Source: Bradyrhizobium niftali (lineage in GTDB: Bacteria > Pseudomonadota > Alphaproteobacteria > Rhizobiales > Xanthobacteraceae). Taken from it: a stretch of 64,000 nt of DNA. The translations under genes were made by a program, and so were the position numbers. Of this stretch, positions 1-10,581 are shown in pieces. How positions within the stretch are numbered: the stretch's first letter is position 1; every line of letters begins with the position of its first letter. Below the pieces are notes generated by a model that was given only the letters and a program-made list of their open reading frames with translations, did not search any database and had not been told where the DNA came from. The stretch is from positions 23,286 to 87,285 of the forward strand of contig NZ_SPQT01000036.1 of NCBI RefSeq assembly GCF_004571025.1. Direction: 5' to 3'.

Positions 1-957
1 AAGATTGCTTTGATTGGCTCCGGTCAGATCGGCGGAACGCTGGCTCACCTCATCGGCCTGAAAGAACTGGGCGACGTCGTGATGTTCGACATCGCCGAGG
101 GCGTGCCGCAGGGCAAGGCGCTCGACATTGCGCAGTCCTCGCCGGTCGACGGTTTTGACGCGCACTACACCGGCGCGAACTCCTACGAGGCGCTCGACAA
201 CGCCAAGGTCTGCATCGTCACCGCCGGCGTGCCGCGCAAGCCCGGCATGAGCCGCGACGATCTCCTCTCCATCAACCTCAAGGTCATGGAGCAGGTCGGT
301 GCCGGCATCAAGAAGTACGCCCCCGACGCCTTCGTCATCTGCATCACCAACCCGCTCGACGCCATGGTCTGGGCGCTGCAGAAGGCCTCGGGCCTGCCGC
401 ACAAGAAGGTCGTCGGCATGGCCGGCGTGCTGGATTCGGCGCGCTTCCGCTACTTCCTGGCCGACGAGTTCAACGTGTCCGTTGAAGACGTCACAGCCTT
501 CGTGCTCGGCGGTCATGGCGACACCATGGTGCCGCTGGTGAAGTACTCCACCGTCGCGGGCATCCCGCTGCCCGACCTCGTCAAGATGGGCTGGACCTCG
601 CAGGCGCGCCTCGACGAGATCGTCGACCGCACCCGCAACGGCGGCGCCGAGATCGTCAACCTGCTCAAGACCGGCTCGGCCTTCTACGCCCCGGCCGCGT
701 CCGCGATCGCGATGGCCGAGAGCTATCTGCGCGACAAGAAGCGCGTGCTGCCCTCGGCCGCGTACCTGAACGGCGAATATGGCGTGAAGGACATGTATGT
801 CGGCGTGCCCGTCGTGATCGGCTCCAAGGGCGTCGAGCGCGTCGTCGAGATCGAGCTCGCCGGCAAGGACCGCGAGGCCTTCGACAAGTCGGTCGGCGCG
901 GTGCAGGGCCTGGTCGACGCCTGCAAGAAGATCGCCCCCGATCTTCTCGGCCGCTAA
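1..957 (+). CDS. mdh: malate dehydrogenase (5'-truncated by window)
   Basis: NAD-dependent malate dehydrogenase, interconverting malate and oxaloacetate in the TCA cycle. The frame is open from the first base (KIALIGSGQIGG), so the start codon and about four residues lie outside the window. Visible signs are the Rossmann glycine motif GSGQIGG at the N-terminus, the substrate-binding stretch VPRKPGMSRDD, the VLDSARFR segment with the catalytic Asp and a substrate Arg, and the active-site histidine in GGHGDTMVP. About 318 residues are present, close to the usual 320 of the LDH-like MDH type found in alphaproteobacteria. It heads a block of TCA genes in the same direction, and a hairpin follows its stop codon, so it may end its own transcript before sucC. 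Confidence 0.97.
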   Translation, partial: KIALIGSGQIGGTLAHLIGLKELGDVVMFDIAEGVPQGKALDIAQSSPVDGFDAHYTGANSYEALDNAKVCIVTAGVPRKPGMSRDDLLSINLKVMEQVGAGIKKYAPDAFVICITNPLDAMVWALQKASGLPHKKVVGMAGVLDSARFRYFLADEFNVSVEDVTAFVLGGHGDTMVPLVKYSTVAGIPLPDLVKMGWTSQARLDEIVDRTRNGGAEIVNLLKTGSAFYAPAASAIAMAESYLRDKKRVLPSAAYLNGEYGVKDMYVGVPVVIGSKGVERVVEIELAGKDREAFDKSVGAVQGLVDACKKIAPDLLGR

Positions 958-970
958 GGCAAGACAATTC

Positions 971-1006
971 CCGCCGAAGATCGAAAACCGGTCTTCGGCG
1001 GTTTCA
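971..1006 (+). terminator. hairpin after mdh
   Basis: A 10-bp inverted repeat (arms 971-980 and 992-1001, CCGCCGAAGA / TCTTCGGCGG) directly follows the mdh stop and is followed by a short T run (TTT). It fits a weak intrinsic terminator separating mdh from sucC. Confidence 0.6.
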
Positions 1007-1177
1007 CTTCCGGGGCCCGGCTGACCGACTTGTCGAAGGCTTGGCGGGTTCCGGTTCAGCAGTCCAGAGATCGATGTCAAAGAATCCGGGTTGCAGTTCC
1101 TGTGGTATATGGTATGCCAGCCACAAGACTGAGGTGGGCCTACGAGGTCACCGCCCGCGGGTTCAGGGAGCGACCAT

Positions 1178-2374
<1,197 letters not shown>

Positions 2375-2378
2375 GGCC

Positions 2379-2858
2379 ATGGCCCAAGACCATCTCGCCG
2401 CATCATCTCCGCTTGCAGAGCACACGCGCCTCGCCGCGTTCGCCGGCGAATGGGATGGCGAAGAGGTGGTCTTCCCGTCGCGCTGGACGGCGGGCGGGCC
2501 GGCCACCTCGCACGTCGTCGCGCGCATGGACTTGAACGGGTTCTACCTGATCCAGGACGCAATCCAGATGCGCGACGGCAAGCAGATCTTCGCCACCCAC
2601 GGCCTCTTCACCTACGACCGCGAGGACCGGACCTACAAATTGTTCTGGTACGACTCGCTCGGATACACGCCGCCCTCGCCCGCCTCCGGCGGGTGGGTCG
2701 GCAAGACCCTGACGCTGGTGCGCGGCTCGCTCCGCGGCAATGCGCGCCACGTCTACGAGATCATCGACGACAATTCCTACTCGTTGAAGATCCAGTTCTC
2801 GCCGGACGCGGAAGGCTGGGCTGACGTGCTCACCGGCGTCTACCGCCGCATCCACTGA
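2379..2858 (+). CDS. DUF1579-like protein between sucC and sucD
   Basis: A 159-residue soluble protein without signal peptide. The pattern (an early FAGEWDGEE stretch, then DLNGFYLIQD, TYDREDRTYKLFWYD and a terminal ADVLTGVYRRIH) resembles the DUF1579 family, a lipocalin-like beta-barrel fold of unknown role; this assignment is from memory of the pattern. It starts 4 bases after sucC and ends 34 bases before sucD, so it is inserted inside the succinyl-CoA synthetase operon in the same direction. Its base composition looks like its neighbours and there is no sign of recent transfer. The function is unknown; a link to the TCA block rests on position only. Confidence 0.75.
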   Translation: MAQDHLAASSPLAEHTRLAAFAGEWDGEEVVFPSRWTAGGPATSHVVARMDLNGFYLIQDAIQMRDGKQIFATHGLFTYDREDRTYKLFWYDSLGYTPPSPASGGWVGKTLTLVRGSLRGNARHVYEIIDDNSYSLKIQFSPDAEGWADVLTGVYRRIH

Positions 2859-2892
2859 CCTCTCACTCGTTAGTTTCGCGAAAGCAGACCTC

Positions 2893-3777
2893 ATGTCCAT
2901 CCTGATCGACAAGAACACCAAGGTCATCTGCCAGGGCTTCACCGGCAAGAACGGCACCTTCCACTCGGAGGCCGCGCTTGCCTACGGCACCAAGATGGTC
3001 GGCGGCACCTCGCCGGGCAAAGGCGGCGCGACGCATCTGGGCCTACCGGTGTTCGACACGGTGCGCGAGGCGCGTGAGAAGACCGGTGCCGATGCGTCGG
3101 TGATCTACGTGCCGCCGCCGGGCGCGGCGGACGCGATCTGCGAAGCCATCGACGCCGAGATCCCGCTGATCGTCTGCATCACCGAAGGCATTCCTGTGAT
3201 CGACATGGTCCGCGTGAAGCGCTCGCTGGCCGGTTCCAAGTCGCGCCTGATCGGGCCGAACTGCCCGGGCGTCATGACCGCCGGCGAATGCAAGATCGGC
3301 ATCATGCCGGCCAACATCTTCAAGACCGGCAGCGTCGGCATCGTCTCCCGCTCCGGCACGCTGACCTATGAAGCCGTGTTCCAGACCTCGCAGGAAGGCC
3401 TCGGCCAGACCACCGCGGTCGGCATCGGCGGCGACCCGGTCAAGGGAACCGAGTTCATCGACGTGCTGGAAATGCTGCTCGCCGACCCCAAGACCGAATC
3501 GATCATCATGATCGGCGAGATCGGCGGTTCCGCCGAGGAGGACGCCGCCCAGTTCCTCAAGGACGAGGCCAAGCGCGGTCGCAAGAAGCCGATGGTCGGC
3601 TTCATCGCCGGTGTCACCGCCCCTCCCGGCCGCCGCATGGGCCATGCCGGCGCGATCATTTCGGGCGGCAAGGGCGACGCCGGTTCCAAGACCGACGCGA
3701 TGAAATCGGCTGGGATTACAGTGTCGCCGTCTCCCGCCCGCCTCGGACACACGCTTGCCGAAAAGTTGAAAGGCTAA
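2893..3777 (+). CDS. sucD: succinyl-CoA synthetase alpha subunit
   Basis: Alpha subunit of succinyl-CoA synthetase, carrying the CoA-binding domain and the phosphohistidine. The 294 residues match the family. The N-terminal CoA-binding segment contains GFTGKNGTFH and GGTSPGKGG; the IGPNCPGVM motif follows near residue 120; the active-site histidine sits in GRRMGHAGAI near residue 250. It follows the DUF1579 gene by 34 bases and precedes sucA by 137 bases, all on the same strand, consistent with a suc operon. Confidence 0.97.
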   Translation: MSILIDKNTKVICQGFTGKNGTFHSEAALAYGTKMVGGTSPGKGGATHLGLPVFDTVREAREKTGADASVIYVPPPGAADAICEAIDAEIPLIVCITEGIPVIDMVRVKRSLAGSKSRLIGPNCPGVMTAGECKIGIMPANIFKTGSVGIVSRSGTLTYEAVFQTSQEGLGQTTAVGIGGDPVKGTEFIDVLEMLLADPKTESIIMIGEIGGSAEEDAAQFLKDEAKRGRKKPMVGFIAGVTAPPGRRMGHAGAIISGGKGDAGSKTDAMKSAGITVSPSPARLGHTLAEKLKG

Positions 3778-3914
3778 TTCACTTCTTCGTACTTTTCCGG
3801 GCGAAGTTTCGCAGCAAATAGGGTAAATGGTGCCAATCGCGCTGGGCCTCTGCCGGGGAGCCCAGCGCCAGCGCCGTTTGTTATGCGCGAACTGAAATCG
3901 CCAGGAACTCAAGT

Positions 3915-6872
3915 ATGTCTCGCCAAGACGCGAACGCAGCCTTTGCCCTCTCCTCCTTTTTGCAGGGCACCAACGCCACCTACATCGACGAAATCTACGC
4001 CCGCTACGAAAAGGACCCATCCTCGGTCGACGCCGAGTGGCAGGAGTTCTTCAAGAGCCTGAAGGACCAGCCGGACGACGTCCGCAAGAATGCCGAAGGC
4101 CCGTCCTGGGAGCGTGCCAACTGGCCGCTGACGCCGCAGGACGACCTGACCTCCGCCCTCGACGGCAACTGGGCCGAGGTCGAGAAGGCGGTCGGCGCCA
4201 AGATCGCCGCCAAGGCGCAGGCCAAGGGTGCCGAGATCTCCTCCGCCGACGTGCTTCAGGCGACGCGCGACTCGGTCCGCGCGCTGATGCTGATCCGCTC
4301 CTACCGCATGCGCGGCCACTTCCACGCCAAGCTCGATCCGCTCGGCATCGAAGCTCAGCGCAACCGCGAAGAGCTCGACCCGCGCACCTACGGCTTCAGC
4401 GAAGCCGATTTCGACCGTAAGATCTTCCTCGATCACGTGCTGGGCCTCGAATACGCCAACTTGCGCGAGATCACCGCGATCTGCGAGCGCACCTACTGCC
4501 AGACGCTCGGCGTCGAGTTCATGCACATCAGCAATGCTGCGCAGAAGGCCTGGATCCAGGAGCGCATCGAGGGGCCGGACAAGGAGATCTCCTTCACCCG
4601 CGAAGGTCGCCGCGCCATCCTGATGAAGCTGGTCGAAGCCGAAGGCTTCGAGAAATTCTGCGACACCAAGTTCACTGGCACCAAGCGTTTCGGCCTCGAC
4701 GGCGGCGAGTCGCTGATCCCCGCGCTGGAGCAGATCATCAAGCGCGGCGGCAATCTCGGCGTGAAGGAAGTCGTGCTCGGCATGCCGCATCGCGGCCGCC
4801 TCAACGTGCTGACGCAGGTGATGGGCAAGGCGCACCGCGCCCTGTTCCACGAATTCAAGGGCGGCTCGGCCAACCCTGATGCGGTCGAAGGCTCGGGCGA
4901 CGTCAAGTATCACCTCGGCGCGTCCTCGGACCGCGAGTTCGACGGCAACCGCATCCATCTGTCGCTGACCGCGAACCCCTCGCATCTCGAGATCGTCGAT
5001 CCCGTGGTGCTCGGCAAGGTCCGCGCCAAGCAGGACCAGCACGGCGATCCGCCGGACCAGCGCATCTCGGTGATGCCGCTTTTGATGCACGGCGACGCGG
5101 CGTTCGCCGGCCAAGGCGTGGTCGCGGAGTGCTTCGGGCTTTCCGACCTGAAGGGCTACCGCACCGGCGGCTCCGTCCACTTCATCGTCAACAACCAGAT
5201 CGGCTTCACCACCTATCCGCGTTACTCGCGCTCCTCGCCCTATCCGTCGGATGTGGCGAAGATGATCGACGCGCCGATCTTCCATGTGAACGGCGACGAT
5301 CCGGAAGCGGTGGTGTTCGCAGCCAAGGTCGCGACCGAATTCCGGCAGAAGTTCCACAAGCCGGTCGTCATCGACATGTGGTGCTATCGCCGCTACGGCC
5401 ACAACGAGGGCGATGAGCCGGCGTTCACCCAGCCGGTCATGTACAAGCGGATCGCGGCCCATCCGTCGACGCTGTCGCTCTATGCCAAGCGCCTGATCGC
5501 CGAGGGCGTGGTCACCGAGGGCGAGGTCGACAAGCTGAAGGCTGACTGGCGCTCGCGGCTCGATGCCGAGTTCGAGGCCGGCACCTCCTACAAGCCGAAC
5601 AAGGCCGACTGGCTCGACGGCAAGTGGGCCGGCTTCAAGATCGCCGACCAGGAAGAGGATGCGCGGCGCGGCGTCACCGGCGTCGACATCACCGCGCTGA
5701 AGGATATCGGCCGCAAGATCACCAAGGTGCCGGACGGCTTCCGTGTCCACCGCACCATCCAGCGCTTCCTCGACAACCGCGCCAAGGCGATCGACACCGG
5801 CGTGGGCATCGACTGGGCGACCGGCGAGGCACTGGCGTTCTGCTCGTTGCTCAACGAGAACCACCATGTCCGCCTGTCCGGACAGGATTCCGAGCGCGGC
5901 ACCTTCTCGCAGCGTCACTCGGTCCTGATCGACCAGGAGGACGAGAGCCGCTACACGCCGTTCAACCATCTCGGCCACGAGCAGGGCCATTACGAGGTCA
6001 TCAACTCGCTGCTGTCGGAAGAAGCGGTGCTCGGCTTCGAATACGGCTACTCGCTCGCCGAGCCGAACACGCTGACGCTGTGGGAAGCCCAGTTCGGCGA
6101 CTTCGCCAACGGCGCGCAGGTCGTGTTCGACCAGTTCATCTCCTCGGGCGAGCGCAAATGGCTGCGCATGTCCGGCCTCGTCTGCCTGCTGCCGCACGGC
6201 TATGAGGGCCAGGGACCGGAGCACTCCTCGGCGCGTCTTGAGCGTTATCTCCAGATGTCCGCCGAAGACAACATGCAGGTGGTCTATCCGACCACGCCGG
6301 CCAACTACTTCCACGTGCTGCGCCGGCAGCTGCATCGCGAGATCCGCAAGCCGCTGATCCTGATGACGCCGAAATCGCTGCTGCGTCACAAGCGGGCGGT
6401 GTCGCGTCTCGAAGAGCTCGCCAAGGGAACGACCTTCCACCGCATCCTGTACGATGACGCCCAGATGCTGCCGAACGAGGCGATCAAGCTCGTCCCCGAC
6501 GAGAAGGTCCGCCGCATCGTGCTCTGCTCCGGCAAGGTCTATTACGACCTCTACGAAGAGCGCGAGAAGCGCGGCATCGACGACATCTACCTGATGCGCG
6601 TCGAGCAGCTCTATCCGGTGCCGCTGAAGGCGCTGGTGGCCGAGCTGTCGCGCTTCAAGAAGGCCGAAATGGTGTGGTGCCAGGAAGAGCCCCGCAACAT
6701 GGGTGCCTGGCACTTCATCGAGCCCTATCTGGAATGGGTGCTGAACCAGGTGAACGGTGTGAGCCGGCGTCCGCGTTATGTCGGCCGCGCCGCTTCCGCC
6801 GCGACCGCCACGGGTCTGATGTCCAAGCATCAGGCTCAGCTGAAGGCGTTCCTGGACGAAGCACTGAGCTAA
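3915..6872 (+). CDS. sucA: 2-oxoglutarate dehydrogenase E1 component
   Basis: Thiamine-diphosphate-dependent decarboxylase of the 2-oxoglutarate dehydrogenase complex, 985 residues as usual for the family. The N-terminus SSFLQGTNATYIDEIY is the conserved E1o segment thought to contact the E2 core. The thiamine-diphosphate domain shows GMPHRGRLNVL and GDAAFAGQGVVAE, and the C-terminal transketolase-like half contains GYEGQGPEHSS and the QEEPRNMGAW stretch. The start at 3915 lies 137 bases after sucD. A long open frame on the opposite strand (3909-6830) is a high-GC shadow. It works with the E2 gene downstream and the E3 gene at 9147. Confidence 0.97.
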   Translation: MSRQDANAAFALSSFLQGTNATYIDEIYARYEKDPSSVDAEWQEFFKSLKDQPDDVRKNAEGPSWERANWPLTPQDDLTSALDGNWAEVEKAVGAKIAAKAQAKGAEISSADVLQATRDSVRALMLIRSYRMRGHFHAKLDPLGIEAQRNREELDPRTYGFSEADFDRKIFLDHVLGLEYANLREITAICERTYCQTLGVEFMHISNAAQKAWIQERIEGPDKEISFTREGRRAILMKLVEAEGFEKFCDTKFTGTKRFGLDGGESLIPALEQIIKRGGNLGVKEVVLGMPHRGRLNVLTQVMGKAHRALFHEFKGGSANPDAVEGSGDVKYHLGASSDREFDGNRIHLSLTANPSHLEIVDPVVLGKVRAKQDQHGDPPDQRISVMPLLMHGDAAFAGQGVVAECFGLSDLKGYRTGGSVHFIVNNQIGFTTYPRYSRSSPYPSDVAKMIDAPIFHVNGDDPEAVVFAAKVATEFRQKFHKPVVIDMWCYRRYGHNEGDEPAFTQPVMYKRIAAHPSTLSLYAKRLIAEGVVTEGEVDKLKADWRSRLDAEFEAGTSYKPNKADWLDGKWAGFKIADQEEDARRGVTGVDITALKDIGRKITKVPDGFRVHRTIQRFLDNRAKAIDTGVGIDWATGEALAFCSLLNENHHVRLSGQDSERGTFSQRHSVLIDQEDESRYTPFNHLGHEQGHYEVINSLLSEEAVLGFEYGYSLAEPNTLTLWEAQFGDFANGAQVVFDQFISSGERKWLRMSGLVCLLPHGYEGQGPEHSSARLERYLQMSAEDNMQVVYPTTPANYFHVLRRQLHREIRKPLILMTPKSLLRHKRAVSRLEELAKGTTFHRILYDDAQMLPNEAIKLVPDEKVRRIVLCSGKVYYDLYEEREKRGIDDIYLMRVEQLYPVPLKALVAELSRFKKAEMVWCQEEPRNMGAWHFIEPYLEWVLNQVNGVSRRPRYVGRAASAATATGLMSKHQAQLKAFLDEALS

Positions 6873-6887
6873 GCAACTTTGGACTGA

Positions 6888-7005
6888 GTCATGCCCCGCG
6901 AAGGCGGGGCATCCAGTACTCTGCGGCGTTCGTGCTCATCACCAACGTCTCGGCGTACTGGATTGCCCGCCCCCGTGCGCAACTGCGCACCAGGCGGGCG
7001 ATGAC
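6888..7005. repeat. dispersed palindromic repeat, family A
   Basis: Imperfect inverted repeat between sucA and sucB: an opening GTCATGCCCCGCGAAGG arm with GCATCCAGTA, and a closing TACTGGATTGCCCGC ... GGCGGGCGATGAC arm. A related copy lies at 11133-11232. Its position inside the suc operon means it is transcribed and can fold into a long RNA hairpin. Confidence 0.85.
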
Positions 7006-7050
7006 ATATGAAATTTAAGACCGCACCGGCGATCCCTTAAGGAAAAGACC

Positions 7051-8292
7051 ATGACTGAAATTCGTGTGCCGACGCTCGGCGAATCCGTCACCGAGGCCAC
7101 CATCGGCCGCTGGTTCAAGAAGGCCGGCGACCCCGTCGCCGTCGATGAGCCGTTGGTGGAGCTCGAGACCGACAAGGTCACCATCGAAGTCCCGGCGCCG
7201 TCCGCCGGCACGCTGAGCGAGATCATCGCCGCTGACGGCGCGACGGTTGCTGTCGGCGCGCTGCTCGGCCAGATCACCGAAGGCGCCGCTGGCGCGGCCA
7301 AGCCGGCCGCTGCTCCCGCCAAGCCCGCTGCCGCTCCCGCCGCCGCGGCTGCTGCCGCACCGGCTCCGGCCGCGAAGGCACCGCCGGCCGACGCGCCGCT
7401 CGCTCCCTCCGTGCGCAAGCTCTCGGCCGAGACCGGCATCGACGCTTCGACCGTTCCCGGCTCCGGCAAGGACGGCCGCGTCACCAAGGGCGACATGCTC
7501 GCCGCGATCGAGCGCGCCGCCTCCGCGCCGACCCCGGTCAACCAGCCTGCCGCCGCCGTTCAGGTGCGCGCGCCGTCGCCGGCCGATGACGCCGCCCGCG
7601 AAGAGCGCGTCAAGATGACCCGGCTGCGCCAGACCATCGCGCGTCGTCTGAAGGACGTGCAGAACACCGCGGCCATGCTGACGACCTTCAACGAGGTCGA
7701 CATGACCAACGTCATGGCGCTGCGCGCGCACTACAAGGATGCGTTCGAGAAGAAGCATGCCTCGAAGCTCGGCTTCATGGGCTTCTTCACCAAGGCGGTC
7801 GTGCAGGCCCTGAAGGACATCCCGGCGGTCAACGCCGAGATCGACGGCACCGACCTGATCTACAAGAACTACTATCACATCGGCGTCGCCGTCGGCACCG
7901 ACAAGGGCCTCGTCGTGCCCGTGGTGCGCGACTGCGACCACAAGTCGATCGCCGACATCGAGAAGGGCATCGCCGATTTCGGCCGCCGCGCCCGTGACGG
8001 CCAGCTCAAGATCGACGAGATGCAGGGCGGCACCTTCACCATCACCAATGGCGGCATCTACGGCTCGCTGATGTCGACCCCGATCCTGAACGCGCCGCAG
8101 TCCGGCATCCTCGGCATGCACAAGATCCAGGAGCGGCCGATGGTCGTCGGCGGCAAGATCGAGGTCCGCCCGATGATGTATCTGGCGCTGTCCTACGATC
8201 ACCGCGTCATCGACGGCAAGGAAGCCGTCACCTTCCTGGTTCGCGTCAAGGAGAGCCTGGAAGATCCGGCGCGGCTGGTGCTCGATCTCTGA
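7051..8292 (+). CDS. sucB: 2-oxoglutarate dehydrogenase E2 (dihydrolipoyl succinyltransferase)
   Basis: E2 core of the 2-oxoglutarate dehydrogenase complex, transferring succinyl groups from lipoate to CoA. Domains in order: one lipoyl domain (about 1-77) with the lipoylated lysine at about residue 42 in ETDKVTIEVP; an Ala/Pro-rich linker (about 85-115); a peripheral-subunit-binding domain (about 115-150, APSVRKLSAETG ... GRVTKGDML); and the catalytic acyltransferase domain ending in DHRVIDG with catalytic His at about 384. The 413-residue length is typical of a one-lipoyl SucB. It is separated from sucA by 178 bases holding a repeat, and the E3 gene follows after one SDR gene. Confidence 0.97.
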   Translation: MTEIRVPTLGESVTEATIGRWFKKAGDPVAVDEPLVELETDKVTIEVPAPSAGTLSEIIAADGATVAVGALLGQITEGAAGAAKPAAAPAKPAAAPAAAAAAAPAPAAKAPPADAPLAPSVRKLSAETGIDASTVPGSGKDGRVTKGDMLAAIERAASAPTPVNQPAAAVQVRAPSPADDAAREERVKMTRLRQTIARRLKDVQNTAAMLTTFNEVDMTNVMALRAHYKDAFEKKHASKLGFMGFFTKAVVQALKDIPAVNAEIDGTDLIYKNYYHIGVAVGTDKGLVVPVVRDCDHKSIADIEKGIADFGRRARDGQLKIDEMQGGTFTITNGGIYGSLMSTPILNAPQSGILGMHKIQERPMVVGGKIEVRPMMYLALSYDHRVIDGKEAVTFLVRVKESLEDPARLVLDL

Positions 8293-8347
8293 TCGCTGAT
8301 GCTCTGCGAGCGCCGTCGCCCTCTCGCGCGACGGCGCGTGTCGAACC

Positions 8348-9109
8348 ATGGAGGGGCGCGTGACGGATAAAGTCGTTGTCATCACCGGCGGCAGCCGCGG
8401 CATCGGGCGGGCGACTGCGATCGCGGCGGCCGCACGCGGCTTCCGTGTCGTCGTCGGCTACGCCAGCAACAAGCAGGCTGCCGACGAAGTCGTCGCGCAG
8501 ATCGCGGCCAGCAACGGCAAGGCCATCGCGGTGAAATGCGATGTCGCCGAGGAAAGCGACATCATCGAACTGTTCAAGCAAGCGGACAAGTTCGGAACGC
8601 TCGGCGCCCTCGTCAACAATGGCGGCATCGTCGGCAAGAGCGGCGTGCGCGTCGACGAGATGACGGCCGAGCGCATCCAGCGCGTGATGGCGGTCAACGT
8701 CACCGGCTCCATCCTCTGCGCGCGCGAGGCGGTGAAGCGGATGTCGACCAAGCATGGCGGCAAGGGCGGCGTCATCGTCAATCTGTCGTCGGTCGCAGCC
8801 CGCCTCGGCGCACCCAACACCTATGTCGATTATGCCGCGTCCAAGGGCGCGATCGATTCCTTCACCGTCGGCCTCGGCTATGAGGTTGCGGGCGAAGGCA
8901 TTCGCGTTGCCGCGATCCGGCCCGGCCTGATCGACACCGAAATCCACGCTGCCGGCGGCGAGCCCGACCGCGCCCATCGCCTGGCCCATATGGTGCCGAT
9001 GAAGCGCGTCGGCACCGCCGAGGAAATCGCCAACGCCATCGTCTGGCTGATGTCGGACGATGCCTCCTACGTCACCTCGGCCATTCTCGATGTGTCCGGC
9101 GGACGCTGA
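8348..9109 (+). CDS. SDR family oxidoreductase
   Basis: Classical short-chain dehydrogenase/reductase, 253 residues. The cofactor motif TGGSRGIG is at 13-20, the catalytic Ser is in NLSSVAA (about 147-148), and Tyr162/Lys166 form the YxxxK pair (YAASK). The structural motif usually written NNAG reads NNGG here (about 90-93). An Arg in the VVGYASNK region after the second strand would suit NADP(H) poorly, so cofactor choice is unclear. The start could be the GTG at 8360 instead of the ATG at 8348. It lies 55 bases after sucB and 37 before lpdA, so it is cotranscribed with the 2-oxoglutarate dehydrogenase genes, but its substrate is unknown. Confidence 0.92.
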   Translation: MEGRVTDKVVVITGGSRGIGRATAIAAAARGFRVVVGYASNKQAADEVVAQIAASNGKAIAVKCDVAEESDIIELFKQADKFGTLGALVNNGGIVGKSGVRVDEMTAERIQRVMAVNVTGSILCAREAVKRMSTKHGGKGGVIVNLSSVAARLGAPNTYVDYAASKGAIDSFTVGLGYEVAGEGIRVAAIRPGLIDTEIHAAGGEPDRAHRLAHMVPMKRVGTAEEIANAIVWLMSDDASYVTSAILDVSGGR

Positions 9110-9146
9110 CGCATCTTTCCACGCTAAACTCACGGGACTTTCTCTC

Positions 9147-10547
9147 ATGGCTACCTACGATCTCGTCGTCATCGGCACCGGACCGGGCGGTTATGTCTGC
9201 GCGGTGCGCGCCAGCCAGCTCGGCATGAAAGTCGCCGTGGTCGAAAAGAACGCAACCCTCGGCGGCACCTGCCTCAATGTCGGCTGCATGCCCTCGAAGG
9301 CGCTGCTGCACGCCTCCGAAATGTTCGAGGAGGCCGCGCATTCCTTCGCCAAGATGGGCGTGTCCGTCTCCACGCCGAAGCTCGAGCTTCCCGCGATGAT
9401 GAACTTCAAGCAGCAGGGCATCGACGGCAACGTCAAGGGCGTCGAGTTCCTGATGAAGAAGAACAAGATCGACGTGCTCAAGGGCACCGGCAAGATCCTG
9501 GGCACCGGCAAGGTCGAAGTCTCCGCCGACGGCAAGTCGCAGGTGATCGAGACCAAGAACATCGTCATCGCCACCGGCTCGGACATCGCGCGTCTCAAGG
9601 GCATCGAGATCGACGAGAGGCGCATCGTGTCCTCGACCGGCGCGCTGTCGCTGGACAAGGTCCCGGGCAAGCTGCTGATCGTCGGTGCCGGCGTGATCGG
9701 CCTCGAACTCGGTTCGGTGTGGAAGCGGCTCGGCGCCGAAGTCGTCGTCGTCGAGTTCCTGGATCGCATCCTGCCGGGCATGGACGGCGAGATCGCCAAG
9801 CAATTCCAGCGCATGCTTGAAAAGCAGGGCTTTGCATTCAAGCTCGGTGCCAAGGTCACTGCGGTCGACACATCAGGCAAGACGCTCAAGGCGACGATCG
9901 AGCCCGCGGCCGGCGGCGCTGCGGAGACGCTGGAAGCCGACGTCGTGCTCGTCTGCATCGGCCGCGTGCCCTACACCGATGGCCTCGGCCTGAAGGAAGC
10001 CGGCGTTGCGCTCGACACTCGCGGCCGCGTGCAGATCGATCCGCATTTTGCCACCAGCCTCAAGGGCGTCTACGCGATCGGCGACGTCGTCGCCGGTCCG
10101 ATGCTCGCGCACAAGGCCGAAGATGAAGGCGTTGCGGTTGCGGAGATCATCGCAGGGCAGGCCGGCCACGTGAACTACGACGTTATCCCAGGCGTCGTGT
10201 ATACCACGCCGGAAGTCTCCGCCGTCGGCAAGACCGAGGAGGAACTGAAGCAGGCGGGCGTGACTTATACCGTCGGGAAGTTTCCCTTTACCGCCAACGG
10301 CCGCTCCAAGGTCAACCAGACCACCGATGGCTTTGTGAAGATTCTCGCAGATGCGAAGACCGATCGCGTGCTCGGCGTGCACATTATCGGCCGCGAAGCC
10401 GGGGAAATGATCCATGAAGCGTGCGTTCTCATGGAGTTTGGCGGCAGTGCGGAGGATCTCGCACGCACCTGCCACGCGCATCCGACCCGCTCGGAGGCCA
10501 TCAAGGAAGCCGCGCTTGCAGTCGGCAAGCGGGCCATCCATATGTAG
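9147..10547 (+). CDS. lpdA: dihydrolipoyl dehydrogenase (E3)
   Basis: FAD-dependent dihydrolipoamide dehydrogenase that reoxidises lipoate on E2 and reduces NAD+. From the ATG at 9147 it has 466 residues: the FAD motif IGTGPGGYVCAVRA at the N-terminus, the redox disulfide in GGTCLNVGCMPSKALLH, the NAD motif VGAGVIGLELGS near residue 185, and the interface catalytic His in HAHPTRSE near the C-terminus. The frame is open upstream to 9060, but that extension overlaps the SDR gene and lacks family similarity, so 9147 is preferred. It completes the mdh-suc-lpd block and presumably serves the adjacent 2-oxoglutarate dehydrogenase. Confidence 0.97.
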   Translation: MATYDLVVIGTGPGGYVCAVRASQLGMKVAVVEKNATLGGTCLNVGCMPSKALLHASEMFEEAAHSFAKMGVSVSTPKLELPAMMNFKQQGIDGNVKGVEFLMKKNKIDVLKGTGKILGTGKVEVSADGKSQVIETKNIVIATGSDIARLKGIEIDERRIVSSTGALSLDKVPGKLLIVGAGVIGLELGSVWKRLGAEVVVVEFLDRILPGMDGEIAKQFQRMLEKQGFAFKLGAKVTAVDTSGKTLKATIEPAAGGAAETLEADVVLVCIGRVPYTDGLGLKEAGVALDTRGRVQIDPHFATSLKGVYAIGDVVAGPMLAHKAEDEGVAVAEIIAGQAGHVNYDVIPGVVYTTPEVSAVGKTEEELKQAGVTYTVGKFPFTANGRSKVNQTTDGFVKILADAKTDRVLGVHIIGREAGEMIHEACVLMEFGGSAEDLARTCHAHPTRSEAIKEAALAVGKRAIHM

Positions 10548-10581
10548 GCCACGCCCCGAGTCTGTTCGGGCGGGACAACAA

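Noticed and set aside
3909..6830. A 973-codon open frame on the minus strand across sucA
   Set aside because: It mirrors the sucA reading frame in a high-GC genome; its translation is Arg/His/Asp/Leu-rich with no domain, whereas sucA is certain.
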